A stretch of 38,851 nucleotides of DNA from positions 1-38,851 of the forward strand of contig CANGXM010000005.1 of NCBI GenBank assembly GCA_947457845.1, written 5' to 3'. Source of the DNA: Rhodospirillales bacterium (GTDB taxonomy: Bacteria > Pseudomonadota > Alphaproteobacteria > Azospirillales > Azospirillaceae). Under the pieces are notes generated by a model. It did not search any database and was not told where the DNA came from. It saw only the letters and a list, made by a program, of their open reading frames with translations. Of the stretch, positions 25,858 through 32,871 are shown piece after piece; within the stretch, counting starts at the first letter, position 1; the number at the start of each line of letters is the position of its first letter. A program made the position numbers and the translations under genes.

Positions 25858-25968
25858 ATGCTGCGCCGTCGACGCTGCGTCGGGGGCCGGGACGCCGGCG
25901 ATGCGCTGTTGCTCCGGATGGTGGCCGCCTTCCTCGCACGGTTCGGCCACCCGGACGGGTCGCCATGA
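25858..25968 (+). CDS. Short basic ORF (36 residues) overlapping the glycosyltransferase start
   Basis: An ATG at 25858, preceded by GGGGAGAC (25841-25848), opens a 36-codon frame reading MLRRRRCVGGRDAGDALLLR and ending GHPDGSP. Its stop overlaps the start of the following glycosyltransferase (ATGA). It begins about 27 bases after the predicted transcription start, so it is the first ORF of the mRNA. It is very basic at the N-terminus and has one short hydrophobic stretch (ALLLRMVAAFLARF). It may be a leader peptide that couples translation to the glycosyltransferase, or a small protein in its own right. I recognise no family, and nothing but position and ribosome binding site supports it. 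Confidence 0.4.
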   Translation: MLRRRRCVGGRDAGDALLLRMVAAFLARFGHPDGSP

Positions 25969-26765
25969 CGGACGCCGGCACCGCCGCCGCCGCGACGCCC
26001 GTCAGCGTGGTCACGGTGGTCAGGAACGATCGTGCCGGGTTCCTGGCGACGCGAGCCAGCCTTCGTGCGCAGGGCTTCCGCGGTTTCGAATGGATCGTCG
26101 TGGCCGGGACGTCGTCCGACGGGACCGACGGGGCGATCGCCGACGCGGTAGCGGCCGGCGAGGTCGCGCACCATGTCCGCGGCGTCGACGGCGGTCCCTA
26201 TCGCGGCATGAACCAAGGCGCCGATCTGGCCGCCGGACGGTTCCTCCTCTTCCTCAACGCCGGCGACCGGCTGGCCGACGCCGACGTGCTCGGCCGGGTC
26301 GCGGCCCGCCTCGCGGCCGGGGGCGTCGATCTCCTCTATGGCGATCATGTCGCCGACCGCCACGACGGCTCGGCCCGCCTCGTTCCGGCGCTCTCCCCCG
26401 ATTCGATTGCTAGCCGAATGTTCGCGAGCCACCAGTCCATCCTTTATGCGGTGTGGCTCCTCCGTCGTTTCGGCTTCGATCCGCAGTATGCAGTCGCCGC
26501 CGACTACGTGCTGACGCTACACGCTTTGATGGGGAATATCCGAGTCGTCGGGGTGCCCTATGCCATCAGTCGGGTCGCACCCGCAGGTATCTCCGCCCGG
26601 CAGGCCCTGCGGGGGCGGGTGGAACAGGCCCGTGCAAGACGTCGTATCCTTCGGCACTCCTTGTTTCGGGTCACCTCGATATTCCTTCTGCAGACCGCCG
26701 CCTGGCGGCTGCGCTGCGTCCTGCCCGGCCTATACGAACGGATAAGGCGCCATCGCAGGGTGTAG
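25965..26765 (+). CDS. Family 2 glycosyltransferase (WcaE-like)
   Basis: The 266-residue product has a GT2 fold: PVSVVTVVRNDRAGFLATRASL near the N-terminus, WIVVAGTSSDGTDGAI (the nucleotide-binding Asp), and DGGPYRGMNQGADLAAGRFLLFLNAGDRL at about 76-104. In relatives such as the colanic acid enzyme WcaE this last block holds the metal-binding residues (here Asn-Ala-Gly-Asp). A C-terminal amphipathic/hydrophobic stretch, SLFRVTSIFLLQTAAWRL, suggests membrane association. It would add a sugar to a lipid-linked oligosaccharide in the cytoplasm. The start is coupled to a preceding 36-codon ORF. From about base 26395 the codon usage is noticeably less GC-rich than in the first half, and the following intergenic DNA is AT-rich, which may mark a transfer or recombination joint. 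Confidence 0.85.
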   Translation: MTDAGTAAAATPVSVVTVVRNDRAGFLATRASLRAQGFRGFEWIVVAGTSSDGTDGAIADAVAAGEVAHHVRGVDGGPYRGMNQGADLAAGRFLLFLNAGDRLADADVLGRVAARLAAGGVDLLYGDHVADRHDGSARLVPALSPDSIASRMFASHQSILYAVWLLRRFGFDPQYAVAADYVLTLHALMGNIRVVGVPYAISRVAPAGISARQALRGRVEQARARRRILRHSLFRVTSIFLLQTAAWRLRCVLPGLYERIRRHRRV

Positions 26766-26892
26766 AGATTGCCTTGAGTTTGATGGTTAATGATTTGTTT
26801 ACGGTTACGAGCGGTTGTATTTCAAACTTGTTGGGCCAGGGGAAACAGTATACATCGAAACAGTAACCGTCGCGGTTGCCGGCGGAGAAGGC
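26766..26892 (+). promoter_or_regulatory. AT-rich control region of the XRE regulator gene, with ACGGTTAC/GTAACCGT inverted repeat
   Basis: This 127-bp region is far more AT-rich than its surroundings. ACGGTTAC at 26801-26808 and its exact complement GTAACCGT at 26863-26870 form an inverted repeat 54 bp apart, each arm followed within a few bases by GCGGTTG (26811-26817, 26872-26878). Possible -10 elements include TATACA at 26849-26854, between the arms. The paired sites flanking a promoter suggest an operator, plausibly for autoregulation by the XRE protein encoded next, but this is inference. The ribosome binding site GGAGAAG is at 26884-26890. Confidence 0.45.
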
Positions 26893-27357
26893 ATGAAAGG
26901 TCTATCCATGAAGGCACCTTTAGCGTCCGCCCACACGATCTCGCGGCGCGGTGAAGGCCCGAACCCGATCGACATCCACGTCGGGCAGAAGCTGCGTCTG
27001 CGTCGGACCCTGCTGGGTCTCAGCCAGGAGAAGCTGGGAGAGGCGGTCGGAATCACGTTCCAGCAACTGCAGAAGTATGAACGCGGCGCGAACCGCATCA
27101 GCGCGTCCCGCCTGTTCAACCTCTCGCAGGTTCTCGGCGTGCCGGTGACCTACTTCTTCGAGGACCTGCCGCCTCCCGGAGACACGCTGGATCGGCTGGA
27201 TACGGAGCAGGTCGAGGGCGACGAGATGGACGCGATGGCCCGGCGGGAGACGCTTGAGCTCGTGCGCGCCTATTATCGCATCGTCGACGGCGGTGTCCGC
27301 AAGCGGACATTCGAACTGGTGAAGGCGCTCGGCGGCGACCGGACGGACGCCCTCTGA
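26893..27357 (+). CDS. XRE-family transcriptional regulator (alphaproteobacterial PraR/SinR-like)
   Basis: The 154-residue product has one HTH_3 domain at about residues 27-87: IDIHVGQKLRLRRTLLGLSQEKLGEAVGITFQQLQKYERGANRIS, with the recognition helix in GITFQQLQKYERG. It is followed by the stretch LFNLSQVLGVPVTYFFEDLPPPG. This arrangement is widespread in Alphaproteobacteria; the characterised relative PraR of Rhizobium represses surface-polysaccharide and attachment genes, which would suit the gene neighbourhood. The short helical C-terminus (ELVRAYYRIVDGGVRKRTFELVKAL) may serve dimerisation. The start at 26893 has a good ribosome binding site; the ATG at 26908 is an alternative, and the open frame further upstream lies in AT-rich control DNA. 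It converges on the WaaE-like glycosyltransferase gene, with 7 bp between the stops. Confidence 0.88.
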   Translation: MKGLSMKAPLASAHTISRRGEGPNPIDIHVGQKLRLRRTLLGLSQEKLGEAVGITFQQLQKYERGANRISASRLFNLSQVLGVPVTYFFEDLPPPGDTLDRLDTEQVEGDEMDAMARRETLELVRAYYRIVDGGVRKRTFELVKALGGDRTDAL

Positions 27358-27364
27358 CCCGCAA

Positions 27365-28210
27365 TCAGCGGCGGCGGACCTCCGCGTCCGTCGCGCGCTT
27401 CACGTCGATCATCCAATAGTAGACCGCGCGGGCCATCGCGTAGTGGGCCCCGGCCCGCCCGTCGAGGAAGCCGAGACACCAGGCGTAGCTGTCGAGGAAC
27501 GCGAGAAGGGGGCGAGCGGGCAAGCGGGCGACGATCAGCTTCAGCCGGCGGCGCGGTCCCGTCTCCGCCGCGACGAGATCCGCCATCCGTCCGTCCCCCT
27601 CCATCCGCGCCATCCAGTCCGTATAGCGGTTGTGCCGCGCGATCCAGGCCGAGAAACGGTCGCCGTCGCGATGCTCGATCGGCGGGCGGATCGCCCCGAC
27701 GCGGCCGTCGACCCGCGGCTGATAGTGCCCCTCAACCTCCCACATCGTCGCCACGTCCAGGTCGTCGACCGGCAGGAACCGGCATCGACGACGGTCGAGC
27801 AGCGCGATCTTGCGGTGCCGCCGGCCGAACCGCAGCCGGCGCCCCAGCATCGTCGGCCGGGCGGTGATCCATGCGGCCGCGACGTCGCCCGCCGCCACCG
27901 TCGCGTCCACCGCGTCGACGAAGGCGTCGTCGAGGCGCTCGTCGGCATCGACGAACAGCACCCAGTCGACCGTGAACGGCAGGGTCTCGAGGCACCATTG
28001 TTTCTTCTTGGGATAGGCGCCGTCCCAGCTGAACGGGACGACGGTCGCGCCCATCGCCGCGGCGAGGTCGGGCGTCCCGTCCGTGCTCGCGCTGTCGACG
28101 ACGAAGACCTGGGCGAACCGCCGGCCGACCGACGCGAGGCAGCCGACCACGTTCGCCGCCTCGTCCCGCGTCATGACCACGACGGCCGCGGGGATGGCCC
28201 GACCGGTCAT
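27365..28210 (-). CDS. Family 2 glycosyltransferase, WaaE/KdtX-like
   Basis: The 281-residue product has the compact GT2 organisation of WaaE/KdtX-type lipopolysaccharide core glucosyltransferases: AAVVVMTRDEAANVVGCLASV at about 8-28, VVDSASTDGTPDLAAAMGATVV at 37-58, the typical FSWDGAYPKKKQWCLETLPFTVDWVLFVDADERL block with the metal-binding Asp-Ala-Asp-Glu at 88-91, and a later VEGHYQPRVDGRVGAIRPPIEHRD segment. Two C-terminal hydrophobic stretches (RPLLAFLDSYAWCLGFLDG and YAMARAVYYWMI) suggest membrane attachment. It would extend a lipid-linked glycan in the cytoplasm. Its ATG overlaps the stop of the polymerase-like gene (ATGA), so the two are translationally coupled. A long open frame in another register upstream is only shadow. 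Confidence 0.88.
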   Translation of the reverse strand: MTGRAIPAAVVVMTRDEAANVVGCLASVGRRFAQVFVVDSASTDGTPDLAAAMGATVVPFSWDGAYPKKKQWCLETLPFTVDWVLFVDADERLDDAFVDAVDATVAAGDVAAAWITARPTMLGRRLRFGRRHRKIALLDRRRCRFLPVDDLDVATMWEVEGHYQPRVDGRVGAIRPPIEHRDGDRFSAWIARHNRYTDWMARMEGDGRMADLVAAETGPRRRLKLIVARLPARPLLAFLDSYAWCLGFLDGRAGAHYAMARAVYYWMIDVKRATDAEVRRR

Positions 28211-30252
28211 GCGCCGCTCCGCCCCCGGACCAGCACGATCAGGAGCCCCGCCGCAAAGCCGCCGAGGGCCGCGACGGCCAGCACGACGACCGGATCGGGG
28301 TCGTCCGGCCGCACCGAGGCGACGGGGCCGTGGACGAAGACGATGGCGTGGGACCGGTCGGCCGCGAGAAGGAGGCGTCGTCTTTGCTGATCCTCCAGGA
28401 GCGACGCGAGGGCGAGCCGGCGGTCGGTGGGACCGGACCCGTCCGCCAGCAGGCTGCCGAGGTGCGCGATCAGCACCTCCGCCTCGTCCTGGTCCGATCG
28501 TCGCAACCGTGCGTCCGCGCTTGCCACGGAGAGCGCGACCACCATCTCCGCGACCCGCGGATCGGCATGCCGGTAGGTGATGCGCCGGAGCCCCGGCTGC
28601 GCGGTGGGCTCGATCCGGAAGCGGGTCCGCAGATGGGCCGCGAGACGATCGGTGTCCGGCCGGTCGGCGACCGGCCGGCCGGCGAGGGCGGCGACCAGTG
28701 CGACCGTCGCGGTGCCCCTCGCCGCCCCGTCGGCGAGAACGGTGCCCAGCAGCCCCGGCCGCGCGGCGAGGTCGTCGGCGAGCAGGCCGCCCGCGAGTAG
28801 TTCCGCTGCGAGGACGAAGGGCACGACCCCCGTGGCCGGATCGTCGGAGGGGCGCCCGCACGCGTCACCGGGCGTCGCCACCACCGCGGCCGGCCCGACG
28901 ATCGCCACCGCGGTGTGCAGCGGTTCGGTCGACCGGAGCCAGACCACGCCGACGACCAGCGCCAGTGCGGTCGCGGCGAGGGGCGGCACCGCAGGCGCAA
29001 GGAAGGCGACGACTGAACGCGAACCGGACAAAAAGGTGGTCATGGACGACCGATATACACTTTTTGATTGTCTTTCCAGAGCCATCGCACGCCCCGTCGT
29101 CAGGAGGGCGAGGACGAGACCGAAGGTGAGGAACTTGTGGCTGGTGTGGACGGTCAGCCCGATCGCCAGCGTGGGCAGCGCGGCGAGGACCGGCGCGGGC
29201 ACACGCGAGAGACCCTCCTGCACGACCGGTGCGGCGAGCGCGATCACGAAGACCGCACCGGCCGCCGCACCGGTCATCCCCGCCTTGACGATCAGGTGGA
29301 CCGGCTGCCCGTGGGCGTAGCGGACCGGATCGCCCCCTGTCGCGGGGTTGACGAAGAGCGCGCCCCACCCCTGGCCGAAGGGCAGGCCGAGCGGACCGTC
29401 GGCGGCGGCCGCGATCGCCGCTGCGAGTTCCGCGGGACGGGCGTTGAGCCCGACCGACGCCGTCTTTCGAAGAAGGCCGTCGAACGCCCCGAGCGGACCG
29501 TCCGCCAGGCCGGCGACCGCGGCGGCCGAGAGGGCGACGATCGCGAGCACGAGCCGCCCGCACGCCATTGGGCCTTGGGCCGAAGCCGTCGCCACGAGGA
29601 CGACGGCGAGTACGCCCGCCCGGTGACCGGCGGCGAGCAGGACGCCGAGGATGCCGACCGCCGCCATCGCCGCGGCGACGACGGCGGGACCGTTGGCCCG
29701 CAGCGCGACCGCCGCGGCGAGGGCGGCTGCGAAGGTCACCGAGGGATCGTTGAGCAGCAGGTCGCCCGCCCACGGCGCATCCGGCATCCCCTCCACCGGC
29801 CAGGGCGCGCGAAACCCCGTCGCGACCCGCAGCGCGATGACCGCACCCGCAACGGCGAGGCCCGCCGCGAGCCAGCCGACCATCCGGCCCGCCTCCGCCG
29901 CGGGCGGGAGGATCAGGGCGAGGGCGAGAAAGCCCAAGGGAACGAGATCGCGGACCATGTCCCCGGGCGGGGTCCCGGTGCCGGCCGCGAGGATGAGCGG
30001 CGGCCAGAGGAGAAGATGGAACCCCACGACGGCCACGCGCGGAACCTGATCGAACGGGACACGCCGACCAAGGAGAAGGAGGCCGATGGCCCGGCGCCAG
30101 TCGACCGCCGCTGCCAGGACGAGGCCGACCAGCAGTTCGACCGGACCGACGGCGGGCGGCGCCGTCTCCCCCGCCACGCCGTGGACGGCACAGGCGGCGA
30201 ACAGGGCCACCGGTCGGAGGCAGGCGAGGTCTGGCGGTCGGCGGCGATCCAT
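28207..30252 (-). CDS. O-antigen polymerase/ligase-like protein fused to a Wzz-like chain-length domain
   Basis: This single 681-codon frame encodes two units. Residues 1-403 are strongly hydrophobic with about ten or more membrane helices. They include a large-loop segment, PFGQGWGALFVNPATGGDPVRYAHGQPVHLIVKAGMTG, whose His and Gly/Gln-rich core is typical of Wzy/WaaL-type O-antigen polymerases and ligases. At Met404 (ATG at 29043) a second unit begins. It has one membrane helix (about 414-435), roughly 215 residues of Arg/Asp/Leu-rich soluble sequence with helical periodicity, and a second helix at the extreme C-terminus, which is the topology of Wzz/Wzc chain-length regulators. The joint (29041-29085) is the most AT-rich part of the gene. 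No stop separates the units, and no ribosome binding site precedes Met404. The assignment of both halves rests on topology and weak motifs. Confidence 0.62.
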   Translation of the reverse strand: MDRRRPPDLACLRPVALFAACAVHGVAGETAPPAVGPVELLVGLVLAAAVDWRRAIGLLLLGRRVPFDQVPRVAVVGFHLLLWPPLILAAGTGTPPGDMVRDLVPLGFLALALILPPAAEAGRMVGWLAAGLAVAGAVIALRVATGFRAPWPVEGMPDAPWAGDLLLNDPSVTFAAALAAAVALRANGPAVVAAAMAAVGILGVLLAAGHRAGVLAVVLVATASAQGPMACGRLVLAIVALSAAAVAGLADGPLGAFDGLLRKTASVGLNARPAELAAAIAAAADGPLGLPFGQGWGALFVNPATGGDPVRYAHGQPVHLIVKAGMTGAAAGAVFVIALAAPVVQEGLSRVPAPVLAALPTLAIGLTVHTSHKFLTFGLVLALLTTGRAMALERQSKSVYRSSMTTFLSGSRSVVAFLAPAVPPLAATALALVVGVVWLRSTEPLHTAVAIVGPAAVVATPGDACGRPSDDPATGVVPFVLAAELLAGGLLADDLAARPGLLGTVLADGAARGTATVALVAALAGRPVADRPDTDRLAAHLRTRFRIEPTAQPGLRRITYRHADPRVAEMVVALSVASADARLRRSDQDEAEVLIAHLGSLLADGSGPTDRRLALASLLEDQQRRRLLLAADRSHAIVFVHGPVASVRPDDPDPVVVLAVAALGGFAAGLLIVLVRGRSGA

Positions 30253-30299
30253 CCGGCGACGGTGCCATCGCCGTCGCCGTCACGCCACCTCAGGGTGCA

Positions 30300-30539
30300 T
30301 CAGGGCAGGAAACTTCTCGGCCGACGCGACGATCGCGACCCGGCCCATTCGATCATCGCGGCGACGAGCCGCTCGAGATGGGGCCTCAGGAGGCTTGCCC
30401 CCTCGTTCCGGAAACCCCAGGGCGGTCCGGCGTCCATGTCGAGGTCCCGTGCGATGCCGAGTTGCACAGCGTGGATCCCCGACGCCGGATCGGCGTGCCG
30501 GCGACCGGTGAAGCCGTTCGGCTTACCACGCGCTCGCCC
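30300..30539 (-). pseudogene. Probable 3' remnant of an N-formylglutamate-amidohydrolase-like gene
   Basis: On the minus strand a frame ending at a TGA at 30300-30302 encodes about 75 residues reading GKPNGFTGRRHADPASGIHA and continuing VQLGIARDLDMD, then a helical tail (LLRPHLERLVAAMIEWAG). It resembles the C-terminal block of N-formylglutamate amidohydrolases, in which a Tyr-Gly-rich segment is followed by HALQIEI and LYMDE. Here HAVQLGI and LDMD stand in the same order. No start codon, catalytic N-terminal part or coherent upstream reading frame exists between 30540 and the ArsR gene, so the gene is 5'-truncated or broken. The rest of the 445-bp gap (30253-30697) holds nothing else I can recognise. 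Confidence 0.35.
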
Positions 30540-30697
30540 GCGTCCGGCGGGCGTCCGTCCCGGTCGATCGCCTCCCCCCCGCGAGCGTCGTCGTCGGCCG
30601 CGGGGTCCGTGACGGGTCTGCGACGTCGATCCTTAGCGGTCAACAGATCTTCTTTGCACTGCAGCAGGACGCGGGCGAGATCGCCGGATGGGCGACG

Positions 30698-31048
30698 TCA
30701 GGCCTCGTCGTCCTCCTCCTCGGCGACGTGATCCGCCATGTCCGAGAGGACGCGGCGGATGTGCTCGTCGGTGATGAGGTAGTAGACGCGGTTCCCCCGC
30801 CGCTCCGCCTGGATGAGCCGGCCCGCGCGCAGCAGGCGCAGATGATGGCTCACCAGCGACGGCGAGAGCCCGAGTTCGGACGCCATCTCCCCGACCGAGA
30901 CCGGCTCGCTCAGGCAGGACAGGATGATCTTCAGCCGCGAGGGATCGCTCATCAGCCGGAACATATCCGCGAGTTCGCTGGTCTTGTCGTCCGACAGGCG
31001 AAGGCGACCGGTGCGGTGGGAGACTGGCTTCAGCATCGGGGCGTCCAT
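30698..31048 (-). CDS. ArsR/SmtB-family metal-sensing repressor
   Basis: The 116-residue product is a winged-helix repressor with the ArsR core ELADMFRLMSDPSRLKIILSCLSEPVSVGEMASELGLSPSLVSHHLRLLRAGRLI and the wing RRGNRVYYLI. Near the C-terminus it has Asp94-x-His96-x10-His107-x2-Glu110, exactly the spacing of the alpha-5 metal site of SmtB (Asp, His, His, Glu), which binds zinc. The only cysteine is Cys45, so the arsenic-type alpha-3 site is absent. It should therefore leave its operator when zinc (or cobalt/nickel) rises. The ATG at 31048 is preferred: a -10-like TATAGT (31079-31084 on this strand) and a 16-bp palindrome (31062-31077) lie just upstream, which rules out the GTG at 31090. No metal transporter is adjacent; the photolyase diverges from it. 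Confidence 0.88.
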   Translation of the reverse strand: MDAPMLKPVSHRTGRLRLSDDKTSELADMFRLMSDPSRLKIILSCLSEPVSVGEMASELGLSPSLVSHHLRLLRAGRLIQAERRGNRVYYLITDEHIRRVLSDMADHVAEEEDDEA

Positions 31049-31061
31049 GTTCGGCCGCGCG

Positions 31062-31084
31062 GCAGGGCCGGCCCTGCGACTATA
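31062..31084 (-). promoter_or_regulatory. Promoter and 16-bp palindromic candidate operator of the ArsR-type gene
   Basis: GCAGGGCCGGCCCTGC at 31062-31077 is a perfect 16-bp palindrome. It sits immediately downstream of a minus-strand -10-like TATAGT (31084-31079), i.e. over the expected transcription start of the repressor gene and 14 bp before its ATG. That is the usual place for an autoregulatory ArsR-type operator. It is more GC-rich than known SmtB/CzrA operators, so binding by this protein is a hypothesis. Confidence 0.45.
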
Positions 31085-31141
31085 GACCACCCTCCGCCCC
31101 TCCGCACGCGGGCTTCAAGGCCCGGACGCGGCGCCTACCTC

Positions 31142-31155
31142 GTTCGCATGCGAAC
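31142..31155 (+). promoter_or_regulatory. 14-bp palindrome centred on the photolyase start codon
   Basis: GTTCGCATGCGAAC is a perfect palindrome whose centre is the ATG (31148-31150) of the photolyase gene. An operator overlapping the start codon, or an mRNA hairpin masking it, would give tight control. The arms GTTC/GAAC recall DNA-damage operators, but the alphaproteobacterial LexA box is a direct repeat (GTTC-N7-GTTC), so this does not match it. Confidence 0.35.
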
Positions 31156-32680
31156 AGACCCCGCCTCGCCTCTCCAGATCGTCTGGTTCAAGCGCGACCT
31201 GCGGGTGGCGGACCATGCCCCCCTGACGGAGGCCGCGCGTCGCGGGCCGGTGCTCCCGCTCTATGTGGTGGAACCGGACCTCTGGTCGGAGCCCGACGCC
31301 TCCGGGCGCCAGTGGGCCTTCGTTCGCGAGGCGCTCGAGGCGCTGCGGGCCGATCTCGCGGCGCTCGGCCGGCCCCTCGTGTTGCGGACGGGCGAGGTGG
31401 TCCGCGTCCTCGAGGGGCTCGGCCCCTTCGCGGCGCTGTGGAGCCACGAGGAGACCGGGAACGCCCGGACCTACCGGCGCGATATCGCCGTCGGCGCCTG
31501 GTGCCGGGCGCGCGGGATCGTCTGGACCGAACTGCCGCAGTTCGGCGTCGTCCGCCGCCTGCGCTCGCGCGACGGATGGGCCCGCCGATGGGAGACGCGC
31601 ATGGCGTCCGCCCCCGTCCCGCCGCCGGACGCCCTGCCCCCGCTGACCGGCGTCGACCCGGGCGCGATCCCGGACGTGCCGGTCCCCGGCCTCGCCGCCG
31701 ATCCCTGCCCCGGGCGACAGCCCGGCGGCCGGGCGGCCGGCCTCGCGACGCTCGAAAGCTTCCTCGGCGAGCGGGGTCGGACATACCACCGCGACCTGTC
31801 GAGCCCCGTGACTGCGTTCCGCGGCTGCTCCCGCCTGTCGCCGCACCTCGCCCACGGGACGCTGTCGATGCGGGAGATCGTGCAGGCGGCCCGCGCGGAC
31901 CTGCCCGGCGCCGATCCGGTGCGCCGGCGCGCGATCGGCGCGTTCGTCGAACGGCTCCACTGGCACTGCCACTTCATCCAGAAGCTGGAGAGCCAGCCCG
32001 ACCTCGAGGTCCGGAACGCCCACCCGGCCTACGACGGCCTTCGCGACGGTCCGGCCGACGCGGCGACGCTGGCGGCGTGGGCACGGGGGGAGACCGGCTG
32101 GCCGCTCGTCGACGCCTGCATGCGCGCGCTGATCGCCACCGGCTGGATCAACTTCCGCATGCGGGCCATGCTGGTCGCCGTCGCCAGCTACCATCTCTGG
32201 CTCCCCTGGCGGGACACGGGCCTGCATCTCGCCCGGCTGTTCACCGACTACGAGCCCGGCATCCACTGGAACCAGATGCAGATGCAGAGCGGCACGACCG
32301 GCATCAACACCATCCGGATCTACAACCCGGTCAAGCAGTCGCAGGACCACGATCCGGAAGGCCGCTTCATCCGCCGCTGGATCCCGGAACTGGCCCGGGT
32401 TCCCGACCACGCGATCCACACGCCCTGGACGCTGGACCGTACCGGGCAGGCGGCGGCGGGCTGCCGCATCGGCACCGACTATCCGGCGCCCGTCGTCGAC
32501 CATCTGGAGGCCGCGCGCGCGGCGCGGGACCGGGTCTGGGCGGTGCGGCGCGGCGGCGCCTTCACCGCTGAGGCCGACCGGATCCAGGAGACCCACGGCA
32601 GCCGGCGCAGCGGGCTGCCCCCCTCCAACCCGACCCGCCGACGCAAGGCCGATCCGGGCCAGACCGTGCTGGACCTCTGA
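31148..32680 (+). CDS. FAD-binding photolyase/cryptochrome
   Basis: The 510-residue product begins with a photolyase alpha/beta antenna-binding domain ([21 protein letters not shown] and [18 protein letters not shown]) and continues with the FAD-binding domain: [54 protein letters not shown], and [20 protein letters not shown] followed by [18 protein letters not shown] and RRWIPEL. These place it firmly in the photolyase/cryptochrome superfamily. The YEPGIHW...[15 protein letters not shown] block differs from E. coli-type class I CPD photolyases, so the repair specificity (CPD, 6-4 or none) is open. The ATG at 31148 lies at the centre of a palindrome. A 59-codon gene starts within its stop codon (TGATG). 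Divergent from it is a SmtB-type repressor. Confidence 0.9.
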   Translation: MRTDPASPLQIVWFKRDLRVADHAPLTEAARRGPVLPLYVVEPDLWSEPDASGRQWAFVREALEALRADLAALGRPLVLRTGEVVRVLEGLGPFAALWSHEETGNARTYRRDIAVGAWCRARGIVWTELPQFGVVRRLRSRDGWARRWETRMASAPVPPPDALPPLTGVDPGAIPDVPVPGLAADPCPGRQPGGRAAGLATLESFLGERGRTYHRDLSSPVTAFRGCSRLSPHLAHGTLSMREIVQAARADLPGADPVRRRAIGAFVERLHWHCHFIQKLESQPDLEVRNAHPAYDGLRDGPADAATLAAWARGETGWPLVDACMRALIATGWINFRMRAMLVAVASYHLWLPWRDTGLHLARLFTDYEPGIHWNQMQMQSGTTGINTIRIYNPVKQSQDHDPEGRFIRRWIPELARVPDHAIHTPWTLDRTGQAAAGCRIGTDYPAPVVDHLEAARAARDRVWAVRRGGAFTAEADRIQETHGSRRSGLPPSNPTRRRKADPGQTVLDL

Positions 32681-32859
32681 TGCCGAGGATGCGACGAAAG
32701 GCCGACCTGCCGACGAAGACGTGCGTGGCCTGCGGCCGGCCGTTCGCGTGGCGCAAGAAGTGGGAGACGGTGTGGGACGAGGTCCGCTACTGCTCGGACG
32801 CCTGCCGGCGCGGAAAGGTGCCCCGGCGCGAACCGGCCCCGCGCGACCAGCCGCACTGA
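32680..32859 (+). CDS. DUF2256-like small Cys-rich protein (probable zinc ribbon)
   Basis: The ATG at 32680-32682 shares its A with the photolyase stop codon (TGATG), so translation is coupled. The 59-residue product is [20 protein letters not shown], then [25 protein letters not shown] and a Pro/Arg tail. It has two Cys pairs (Cys15-x2-Cys18 and Cys38-x3-Cys42) that can bind one zinc ion, with the CxxCxRPFxWRKKWExxWxxVxYCSxxC layout of DUF2256 proteins. Members of this family are often found next to photolyase/cryptochrome genes; their function is unknown. Nucleic-acid binding or a role in assembling or assisting the flavoprotein are possible but untested. Confidence 0.85.
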   Translation: MPRMRRKADLPTKTCVACGRPFAWRKKWETVWDEVRYCSDACRRGKVPRREPAPRDQPH

Positions 32860-32871
32860 CGGGGCGGTCCC

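Noticed and set aside
31142-31155. LexA (SOS) box at the photolyase start
   Set aside because: The alphaproteobacterial LexA box is a direct repeat GTTC-N7-GTTC; this is an inverted repeat GTTC-N6-GAAC.
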